In this document: in pieces, positions 34,901 to 46,900 of the stretch | Layout: each line of letters starts with the position of its first letter | How positions within the stretch are numbered: the first letter of the stretch is position 1 | Assembly: GCF_041381155.1 (NCBI RefSeq) | Contig: NC_091139.1 | Span: 7,812,383 to 7,876,382 of the forward strand | Source: Argopecten irradians | Lineage: Eukaryota > Mollusca > Bivalvia > Pectinida > Pectinidae | Length of the DNA: 64,000 nt | Reading direction: 5' to 3' | Notes under the pieces: generated by a model | Databases searched by the model: none | The model's input: the letters and a program-made list of their open reading frames with translations, nothing else | What the model was told of the DNA's origin: nothing | Made by a program: the position numbers and the translations under genes

Positions 34901-37900
34901 AACTACAGGTGAGCGGACAAAAACAAGTACAAACTACAGGTTAGCAAACATAAACAAGGACAAACTACAGGTGAGCGAACATAAACAAGGACAAACTACA
35001 GGTTAGCGAACATAAACAAGGACAAACTACAGGTTAGCGAACATAAACAAGGACAAACTACAGGTTAGCGAACATAAACAAGGACAAACTACAGGTAAGC
35101 GAACATAAACAAGGACAAACTACAGGTCAGCGAACATAAACAAGGACAAACTACAGGTTAGCGAACATAAACAAGGACAAACTACAGGTGAGCGAACATA
35201 AACAAGGACAAACTACAGGTGAGCGAACATAAACAAGGACAAACTACATGTAAGCGAACATAAACAAGGACAAACTACAGTTAGAAAACATAAACAAAGA
35301 CGAACTACAGGTTAGCAAACATAAACAGGACAACTACAAGTCACGAACATAAACAAGGACAAACTACAGGTTAGCGAACATAAACAAGGACAAACTACAG
35401 GTTAGCGAACATAAACAAGGACAAACTACAGGTGAGCGAACATAAACAAGGACAAACTACAGGTTAGCGAACATAAACAAGGACAAACTACAGGTTAGCG
35501 AACATAAACAAGGACAAACTACAGGTCACGAACATAAACAAGGACAAACTACAGGTTAGTGATCATAAACAAGGACAAACTACAGGTAAGCGAACATAAA
35601 CAAGGACAAACTACAGGTGAGCGAACATAAACAAGGACAAACTACAGGTAAGCGAACATAAACAAGGACAAACTACAGGTAAGCGAACATAAACAAGGAC
35701 AAACTACAGGTGAGCGAACATAAACAAGGACAAACTACAGGTTAGTGATCATAAACAAGGGCAAAATACATGTAAGCGAACATAAACAAGGACAAACTAC
35801 AGGTGAGCGAACATAAAACAAGGACAAACTACAGGTTAGTGATCATAAACAAGGGCAAACTACAGGTAAGCGAACATAAACAAGAACAAACTACAGGTCA
35901 CGAACATAAACAAGGACAAACTACAGGTGAGCGAACAAAAACAAGGACAAACTACAGGTGAACGAACATAAACAAGGACAAACTACAGGTGAGCTGACAT
36001 AAACAAGGACAAACTACAGGTAAGCAAACATAAACAAGTACAAACTACAGGTTAGCAAACATAAACAAGGACAAACTACAGGTTAGCGAACATAAACAAG
36101 GACAAATTCAGGTAAGCGAACATAAACAAGGACAAACTACAGGTAAGCGAACATAAACAAGAACAAACTACAGTTCACGAACATAAACAAGGACAAACTA
36201 CAGGTGAGCGAACAAAAACAAGGAAAACCTACAGGTGAGCGAACATAAAAAAGGACAAACTACAGGTGAGCGAACATAAACAAGGACAACTACAGGTAAG
36301 CGAACATAAACAAGGACAAACTACAGGTTAGCGAACATAAACAAGGACAACTACAGGTTAGCGAACATAAACAAGGACAAACTACAGGTTAGCAAACATA
36401 AACAAGGACAAACTACAGGTTAGTGATCATAAACAAGGGCAAACTACAGGTAAGCGAACATAAACAAGAACAAACTACAGGTCACGAACATAAACAAGGA
36501 CAAACTACAGGTGAGCGAACAAAAACAAGGAAAACCTACAGGTGAGCGAACATAAACAAGGACAAACTACAGGTGAGCGAACATAAACAAGGACAAACTA
36601 CAGGTAAGCGAACATAAACAAGGACAAACTACAGGTTTAGAAAACATAAACAAAGACGAGCTACAGGTTAGCAAACATAAACAGGACAACTACAAGTCAC
36701 GAACATAAACAAGGACAAACTACAGGTTAGCGAACATAAACAAGGACAAACTACATGTAAGCGAACATAAACAAGGACAAACTACAAGTGAGCGAACATA
36801 AACAAGGACAAACTACAGGTCAGCGAACATAAACAAGGACAAACTACAGGTGAGCGAACATAAACAAGGACAAACTACAGGTCACGAACATAAACAAGGA
36901 CAAACTACAGGTTAGTGATCATAAACAAGGGCAAAATACATGTAAGCGAACATAAACAAGGACAAACTACAGGTTAGTGATCATAAACAAGGGCAAACTA
37001 CAGGTAAGCGAACATAAACAAGAACAAACTACAGGTCACGAACATAAACAAGGACAAACTACAGGTGAGCGAACAAAAACAAGGACAAACTACAGGTGAA
37101 CGAACATAAACAAGGACAAACTACAGGTGAGCTGACATAAACAAGGACAAACTACAGGTAAGCAAACATAAACAAGTACAAACTACAGGTTAGCAAACAT
37201 AAAACAAGGACAAACTACAGGTTACGAACATAAACAAGGACAAACTACAGGTGAGCGAACAAAAACAAGGACAAACTACAAGTGAGCGAACATAAACAAG
37301 GACAAACTACAGGTCACGAACATAAACAAGGACAAACTACAGGTGAGCGAACAAAAACAAGGACAAACTACAGGTTAGCGAACATAAACAAGGACAAACT
37401 ACAGGTAAGTGAACATAAACAAGGACAAACTACAGGTCAGCGAACATAAACAAGGACAAACTACAGGTGAGCGAACATAAACAAGGACAAACTACAGGTT
37501 AGCGAACATAAACAAGGACAAACTACAGGTGAGCGAACATAAACAAGGACAAACTACAGGTCAGCGAACATAAACAAGGACAAACTACAGGTTAGCGAAC
37601 ATAAACAAGGACAAACTACAGGTTAGCGAACATAAACAAGGACAAACTACAGGTGAGCGAACATAAACAAGGACAAACTACAGGTCACGAACATAAACAA
37701 GGACAAACTACAGGTGAGCGAACATAAACAAGGACAAACTACAGGTGAGCGAACATAAACAAGGACAAGCTACAGGTCACGAACATAAACAAGGACAAAC
37801 TACAGGTGAGCGAACATAAACAAGGACAAACTACAGGTTAGCGAACATAAACAAGGACAAACTACAGGTGAGCGAACATAAACAAGGACAAACTACAGGT

Positions 37901-40900
37901 CACGAACATAAACAAGGACAAACTACAGGTTAGCGAACATAAACAAGGACAAACTACAGGTGAGCGAACATAAACAAGGACAAACTACAGGTTAGCGAAC
38001 ATAAACAAGGACAAACTACAGGTGAGCGAACATAAACAAGGACAAACTACAGGTGAGCGAACATAAACAAGGACAAACTACAGGTTAGCGAACATAAACA
38101 AGGACAAACTACAGGTAAGCGAACATAAAGGGAAATCATTTTAATCACATCATCTAGTAGTTGATCGACCTTAACAAAATTCGAGCAGAACCGTCTAAAG
38201 CAAATGGAATACGATTTAGCATAACTGTTGCATTATGTTGACTTGTATTGATGATAAACGTTTGTATTTCTGCCAATGATTTGGAGTCATTACACTGCAT
38301 CGAAAAGCTGAATGTAACAAAATGCATGTAAGGCTTGCAATTTCATCTGAAGCATGACTACATATGTAGTAAGGATTTAAACTAACTAAATAATGCAACA
38401 TTATATCCAATTCCTAACTAAGCTAAAAGACAAGTGACTTGTATGTTTATATTTTTTTATCTTTACACATATTCAATTAATATTACTGCATTGCATTGAA
38501 AGTTTCAATGTAAAAAAGTTACAAGTTAAGGCAAACAATTACATTAAAGGATTACATCGAATGCCGATGATACATTAAAATGCAATCAGCGACATTGTTT
38601 TATCGATGACGTATGGTAATATCAGATATTTACTGTTGTTTGTTTATTGCTGAATTATTTATTTCAGCAGGTTGTAAAGCAGGATTTTCCGGTACATATT
38701 GTAGATGTCCACTAAACTGTGCTGATCAGAGCTGCCTACCTTCTATAGGACAGTGTTCGAGTAAATATCGATACAATATTGTTTCTTTATATGCATTTTT
38801 CTTTCTCCAGTATACTTTAATGATTATCTAAATTAATATTGATATTATTTAAATACTTACACTATACACACTATCCGTGTTTGGGTGATTATGGATAATT
38901 GTTCTACAAATTAAGGTTGAATAGTATTATAAAATACATCTGTATATGGTTGAACGAAACTCAACGGACCTTTAACAAACTAAAATATTAAATGGTTTTA
39001 CTGTTTAAACATTTCGTATTATGTGACCACAAATGTAAATCCTGTATATAAAAGAGTGGACTAAATAATTTGCAATACCGAAGGTACAAACTAGTTTAAT
39101 ACTATGAATGTGTTAAAGTGTACACGGAATGGTTTGGTATATAAGGCTTGATAAATGCGTCTTTGGATAAAATTTAGAATGGAGAAAGTACGAGTTTCAT
39201 AGCGATTACGGTATAAGAGATAATGCGACTTTTCTCTAGATCACACCTGAAGCCCCAAGCCATTGGCCCCGATTCGGGACCCCTAACCTGTGACGTCACG
39301 AGGACAACGGGACCTATTCTACTGGCAAAAGATAGAGAGGAGAAATTTCGTGTCTGCCATCTAATATAAACTATCTGTTTGTAAATATCGATTTTGAAGA
39401 CACAAATACCTGTGTACATGTCCGATACCTATTTAATGTTATCCTTAATCACAGATATGAGTTTGAAAAACGCTTGAAAACAGGGATTTATACTACCCAT
39501 ACATGTACATGTATATTGATGTACCTGTCTTAGATAAATGAACATCGATATTTCTACGCGATTGCAGCATAATTATACACAATAAAATGTTCATAATAAT
39601 CCACGTACGTTTTATATCTGCGCTGCGGTGGTTGGAACCACATATATGTGAATATTATATCAAGGATTCTTGATTATGTTATCCAAAGCCCGACTCGGGT
39701 CTTTGAATGTCTACTGGTCAAACCCGCTTAACGAATTTCTGACTTTTTTTTATAAACCTGCCCATACCATTAAGTTATGATTCCAAACAGATTTTTTTGC
39801 ATATATGTAAATGCATCTACTAATTGCGTTATATCTGAAATCCATCTATTTGTTTTTTGACGAAATACATTCAGCTTTCATATAATACAGTACACTCGAC
39901 GACTTGTTGATATTTCGCTCAAGTTCATACATTAGTGTCTTTAATTGAAAAAAAAATCATGCACGGGTCAGACGAAAACAATGAGACTGAAGATGTCTAT
40001 GTGACAAGTCTAATCCAAGTAGCAGATATCAAGTACAGAACAAAAAACAGAACTGTAAGTAAAGTAATAAGGGATTTATTACTCCCAAGCGAAGAGAGGG
40101 GGTAATAAGTTCCGAGTGACGAGAAATCATGGGGGTTATTGTGGAGTCAATTGTGGTAGCAAGACATTTATTGGCCACACTTTTCCTTTGTGAGAGGTTG
40201 GAAGTATGTAGTAATTCCGAATAGCTGTATACTGCAGTAACTATAACGCGTAGTCAACCGAGACTAATGAGGGGGGCTAACCAGATTACGTAAGAAAGGT
40301 GTTTAGTGACCTGTCACGCTTTGTTGATAAGCTTGCGTCAGGTGTCAAAGGTAAGATCACAGGTAAGTTAGCGATGGACCATCATAAAATTGTTGTATAA
40401 TGTAATATTTGTTTACACTTAAAAAATCCCTGGTTTACAGTTAAATATACCGTTCCAACATAACGTATAACAAGTGTATCAATTACTAGATGTACAGTAT
40501 ATATATTTTTTTTATTTTTTTTATTTTCGAACATTTTACACAGTATATATAAATGGACACTAACACACAAACACTTGCATATGCACTCATTCACAATACT
40601 TAAAAACATCAAATTGTACGTTATGGGACATCCATAAAAACATATATTTACCATTAATAGCAAACCATAACGCACATATATGCATGCTCTCACTCTCTCT
40701 CTCTCTCTCTCTCACATACACACACACACACACTCACATACATACAGACAGACAGACGGACAGACATACTAAAGATGTACAGTATTATATTTCAGAAAGG
40801 GGACTCATTATACATTTGTCTTGTATATATGTTCTGCTATAAACCTACAAAATTTATTTACAAATGGCATGTCGAGAAAGAACGCGATCCTGATTCTGTA

Positions 40901-43900
40901 AATAATAGTATATGAGTCATGAAAAAATCGACGTCCTGCTCACTCCAACGAAAGATCGTCTGTCGCGTGCATTTGTAGACTACATGTATGTACGCCAGAC
41001 GTAGATCTACCCAGCAGATGCTGTCTCTTCGACAACCCCGTATGCAGAGCGCACAACCCTATGCAGCCACATTCTCGTTCATGATATACCCCCACCCTCC
41101 ACCCACCACCGCCCTGTAATTTACTGCTCACCCTCCCCCCCCCCCCTTGTCTATCCCTCCACACCGTGTCATCTTGAACTATGGAACTACATTTTTAAAA
41201 TATTTTCTTCTCGATAAGTTGGTTCTTGAAATCAGAAACATATATACATATAATTATACGTATTTCTGTTGAAATCAATAGGCCTAGAGAGAATTTTTAT
41301 TCATACAGAAACATATTCAAATGGATAATTATATGACCATCATTTTTCGAATTCGTCTCTTTTTAGATCACATTATGAAAAATGAATATTCCCGAGGTTT
41401 GATAGATAATTTTAGTAAGCTGTTAAAACAGAGATAAGAGTTAAATGTACCAGGAACATAAATAACGTATACATGTTTCCTCTAATCTACATATGTATTT
41501 AGCCTGATTTCAGTTGCAATATTTCCTATTATATATATAATTAAATCGTCAACATAACTGTATACTGTATATATATTTGTAAAATTCTCGTAACCCCATT
41601 TCAGGAATACATATATATGTTCCCCTTTGTGCTATAACCCCACTACCAAACACTTCACTGCCGTTGTCCTCGTGACGTTCACATCCGCAATATTCCCCCA
41701 AATCAGCATGCATATGAGCTGCCGATTGCCTGATTAGCAGTCCGATATACAGGTAAAAATCGAGCACTTCGGAGGGCGGTATCTCGGTACTGAAGTGCAA
41801 GCCCCGACTGTTTGATGCGAGTTTTCAACATTCTTGTCAGGCGATCAAACAGGAATAACATATCTAAAATATACTTTCCGTTCCGTTTACACTTTAAATC
41901 AGGTCCCCTGTCCTCATCAGCATTTCGTAACTATTTTAGTAATTTTCACCTTACAAACATCTAGGAACAGATACATGTATTATGCGATACATATGTTTTA
42001 GGACCTGAACGTATTACTTTATTCCTATGGACAATTCTATGTTTAGCGTTATTCCTTAAAATAAATAAATTTTTCTGTTATGTTTTTTTCGATGGCTGAA
42101 TTAAAGGAATAAGAATATAAACCAGGTGGTATGAATTTAGGGTTAGTTCTAACGATACATGGTTGATTTAGTGAAATTCTTTTTCCCCCCCTTTAGAAGT
42201 TTAGTTATAATTCAATATGAGAACACCAGCTCCAGATAAACCAATTTAAGCGAAAACCTGTTGTATATAATAAAAGGACCTGTCGTGTGATATAATGTTT
42301 ATTACTTATTTCAGATTGTAACGATGGGGTACTACGGACCTGACCAGTACACCATGATCCAACTGGCCAGTTAGTGACTAACACGTAGTGATAAAATTAT
42401 CTGGGGGATATGTTCCAGTAAAGTGGGACAGTATATCTCGGATAATGTAATTATGTTTCTGCACTAAGATGATTACACAAATCCGACCCGTGTTATTTGG
42501 TCAATTTCCTGTGTTTTATCACAAAAACTTAACTGAAATATCTATGTCACCCTGGTAAAAAACATCCTTTTCATATACACTGTGACACATAATGCACACA
42601 GACTCACCATTAAAGGCCCAATATCCGTATCTGCTTGATTTTTTCATGATTCAGAAGAATTAAAAAAACATCCTGTTGTAAATCATGCTGAGGTAGGACT
42701 AAACCGAAGTCAAGATGGACGGTACCGATTCGGAAACTTTAAAAAATAATATGTAAAAATAAGTAGAAACCGCTAATTGAACTTTAATTACGCAGTCAGT
42801 ACAATACAAATGAACAAACGAATGACAGCAATGGTTGTTTTATGTTAAATCTACAGGGATGACTTGCAAACTACGTAAACAAACTATGTAAACATGAACA
42901 CATGTACACCACACGTACTTACCATAGACATGGCGCGCGTGATCACAAAATAAACAATTTTTCCGAACTTTCACGAGAATAGGTCATGACCTTTTCCGAC
43001 TTCCGTTCGGCAACAATCGTAACTTCCATGACGGCGCATTTCAAAGGGAGGCATGTTTACATGCAACGATTTTAAACTTGTACTTTACCAATATTAGTAA
43101 GAAATAATTAATAGACATTTTAGATTTAGCTTAATTTTAGCATTATAAGCAAATGGTATCAACATCTAGGGCTAATTCTAACTTTATTTTGTTGTTGTTG
43201 ATAGCTACGTATAGTGTGGCCTCAAGGTTTATGTTACAAAATACAAAAGCGCATTTTTATACTACCGTTAATACATTACTAATAACAAGCTACAGATTAC
43301 TATTAAAATAACTAATTAATTGACGTCTGATATAATATACTTTTCTGTTTTAGACTGTAAATGATGGATACTACGGACCTACCTGTACACCTAACTGGCT
43401 TTTCTTGCATTTTCATTAACCAGAAAAACAAGGCTCACAATTGACACCTTATGTCCTGGATGATGCTTCGTAGACTTTGTACTCTCAAACAAAACATTAT
43501 AAGAATCAGACATTTAAACATACAAATATGAATAACTGTGATTTTAAGTTTTGATTTCTATTTTTCTATTTCATTGTTTTATAATAATAATAATACTTAC
43601 AATATTTTCCTATATTTTTCCATCTTTTTCAGAATGTGAGGTTGGTTTCTACGGTGACTATTGTAACCAGAACTGTCCGTCTAACTGTAAAGACAATGTT
43701 TGTGACATGGCCAATGGTCAGTGCGCAGGTATGGCACGTACTGTAACCGTACATAGTATGACACAATCAAACTTTAAAGCAAAACTGATATATTTTGTAT
43801 GAAATTCATCTTTGTCCGAAAATAATGAAATACAAGCATGCTGTATTGAATGTTTTTATGGTCTCCTTTCGCCTGACTTCCGCAAGGTTCGCAAATACAG

Positions 43901-46900
43901 CAAATAGCTATCTCTGAGTTGTTAATTTCCTCTTTTATTAGAGAAAACAACTTTCCATGCATGACCATGCATCTAAACAGGTAAAATATGTAAAATCAGA
44001 CATTTAAACATACGAATATGAATAACTGTGATTTTAAGTTTTGATTTCTATTTTTCTATTTCATTGTTTTATAATAATAATAATACTTACAATATTTTCC
44101 TATATTTTTCCCTCTTTTTCAGAATGTGAGGTTGGTTTCTACGGTGACTATTGTAACCAGAACTGTCCGTCTAACTGTAAAAACAATGTTTGTGACATGG
44201 CCAATGGTCAGTGCGCAGGTATGGCACGTATTGTAACCGTACATATTATGGCACGATCAAACTTTGAAGCAAAACTGATTTGTTTTGTATGAAATTTATC
44301 TTTGTCCGAAAATAATGAAATACAAGCATAATTGTATGTTTATCTTAATTATACTATACAGAATCAACCGTGTTAGAGTAGAAAGATGTGTTTTTTTATT
44401 AACACTTTATTCTATAACAATAACTAATATCAAGTGAGTATCATTAAATTTTGAATGAATGGTCGATTATTCTTTGGTATTATCACTAAATTAACATTTT
44501 GCATACCATGCAGCCTGATTCGCCATGTTTGGTGGGGTGGGGCTGGAGGGGGTGGTAGGGTTGGGAGATGGGGATGTAAGGGTGGATACGACCAGAGAAT
44601 AGTGTCCAAAAATGCAAGCTATAGATTACTATTAATTAGCTTATCGTCACGGCGATTTGGTTTCACGTTTTCCTGGCCAACGACTTCGCGAATCACAGTT
44701 AGATCGCTGTATTGAATGTTTTTATGGTCTCCAATAGCGCAGGTTTGGTTTCGACCTGCGAAACGCAGCTCCAATAATGTGCAGTAGAGGAGCTAGTTCC
44801 GAATGTCACACACTGACCGCATAGTGAACGCGGTGGTCAGGGAGGTGGTCAGGGATGATACCAACTACTTCATTGTTTATGATTACCGGTTTACATTATG
44901 TTATTTCCTATGTAAATCATAATTTGACTGCGGGCTACAAGTTTAAACATTGTTAATCTCGAAGTAAAAAAATGTAGAAATTCCTGTATTTACATGTAGC
45001 TACGCTCTTCCGAGGCCTTGCTTTAGATTCGTATTACTTTGACAATATTCATTATATGTTTTTCTCGTGTATATGATAAAAAGTACATGCATACACTTGC
45101 TTTCTCTAGAATGTGATATCGGCTTCTTTGGGAACCACTGTGACCAGACATGTCCTGGAAACTGTGAGAATCGCACGTGTAACAAGGACAGCGGTCTGTG
45201 TATAGGTAAAAACATTAACGATATTGTAGATACAAATATTTGCTTTTAAAATTGAAATTGGCCATTTTTCATACAGTCCACTTAGTATCCAGTTACCTCA
45301 TCTACATTATATAATTGCATGTCAGTAGTTTAATACGAGCTGGAATTAGTCATTTTTCACATAACCCGTATGGTATCCAGTGACTCTCTTTGTGATATTT
45401 TGCCACAACATTAATACGACCTGAAGCGCAGGAAATTCGTCGTGACGTCACATCACTTGTGATGATATTGCATAGGAATTAGAGGACGATGTGATAAAGA
45501 AGTGGTCGCTATTGTCGATGTTAATATCTTCGAAATACAAATTAAAGTATAATAATAAAGGAGTCTGATAGTGTTTACTTTAAATAAAATTTCATGAAAT
45601 TAATTTTTCTTGTCAAGGCTTGTTTGTAAATACAATAAAAATCATGAAGCATATTAGAATTGCTCTCATATATGATACTAAAAATACCATATACTTTTAT
45701 TCCTTGATTTGTAATTTTTTTAAATAAATATCTTCAATAGTAACTGAATAATTATTTTCATCGAGTGTGATGGAAGCTTAAATGATATTTTGCTTGAGAA
45801 ACAATGGATATTCTCAAGATTAAATTCGCATCGATTTACGCAATTCGTTGTGCATTTTGGCTGCAAATGTGCAGCCTAAATTGGTTATTAAAACTTATGA
45901 TACAAAATATCAAATCATTGTTTTTCAGACTGTAACGATGGATACTACGGGCCTACCTGTACACCATGCGCCACAACTTGTAGTACTAACACATGTGATA
46001 AAACAACGGGAAACTGTCTACGTAAGAGCATTTAGCCGTGAGCTAGGAGGGTCCCACATGTGCATATAATAAATATTTACGAGTATGTAAATAAATATTA
46101 TGATAGCAACATACATCTACAAACTTTTCCCACGAATGTGATGTGGGCTTATTTGGGAATCATGGTGGCCAAAAGTGTCACGGAAAGTGTAAGCACAGCG
46201 GACTATGCAGAGGTAAATAAAACAGTTATTGGGGTTTTAGGCAAACCTAAGGCGGCTTATTAGGGCCACTATATAATTTTCTAGCTTGTACGTACACGTC
46301 ATTATCTTGTATATACAACTTAAGATCTTGTAAGTACAACGTAATACCACGAAGGTACAACTTAGTATCTTGTACGTACAGCTTATTAACTTGTACGCAC
46401 ACGATATTACATTGTACGTACAAGTTATTAAGGTGTACGTACAAACTATTAAGTTTTACGTTCAAGATATTAAGTTGTACGTACGAGATAAATAAAATTG
46501 CATAATGGCCTTAATACGCCGCCGTACCAACCAATATGGCGTATGTCAAGATCAACCGGAATAACAAGCCACTTCAAACCTTACTTCTCTCGTTTAATCT
46601 ACAGAATGTGAACCTGGATTCTACGGTGACATGTGCAGTCTGATGTGCCCAGATAACTGTCGTTTTGGAAAATGTAATATGCAAAGCGGGCAATGTATAG
46701 GTACTGTATTTTATTCTGAGATATAGCTTTAAGGAATATTTCTTCTTAAATCTGAAGTAATTGGCTGTTTTCTTTTGTTGTCGTTGCCAGTATATTCTCT
46801 CCATTTGAAACAAATTGTATGAGGGTTCAAATAGTTTGTTTTAATTAAGTCTTTGTCTGCGATAGACTAATATAATCTCTGTTACCCCTTGGTGTGAGAC

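Larger units (their letters stand above)
38761..43632 (+). other. Receptor 1, intron 6
   Basis: 4.9 kb with two dead EGF exons (42315 and 43354) and microsatellites at 40686-40760. The remainder shows no supported exon; short frames on the minus strand near 40.4-41.8 kb lack any family features. Confidence 0.65.
43504..44330 (+). repeat. 490-bp-offset duplication carrying one EGF exon
   Basis: 43504-43836 and 43994-44326 match almost exactly, about a dozen differences over 330 bp, including the exon and both intron edges. A block starting CTGTATTGAATGTTTTTATG after copy 1 (43841) reappears at 44707, so copy 2 has gained, or copy 1 lost, about 370 bp. Confidence 0.92.

Noticed and set aside
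34622-38128. Possible CRISPR array
   Set aside because: Units are contiguous with no distinct spacers and sit in a eukaryotic intron, so this is a minisatellite.
39174-39419. Minus-strand 81-codon frame in receptor intron 6
   Set aside because: No recognisable features or splice-site support; on the opposite strand to the gene.
40940-41800. Minus-strand frames of 74-83 codons in receptor intron 6
   Set aside because: No domain, no splice logic and low-complexity parts such as a poly-C tract; treated as chance frames.
43551-44292. Frames starting MISIFLFHCFIIII as signal-anchored small proteins
   Set aside because: The hydrophobic part is the intron's polypyrimidine region read in frame; only the part after the CAG is the EGF exon.
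46247-46465. Minus-strand frame with a seven-residue period (NNLYVQ-like)
   Set aside because: It follows from the 21-bp repeat unit of a MITE; no start context, splice sites or conservation are visible.
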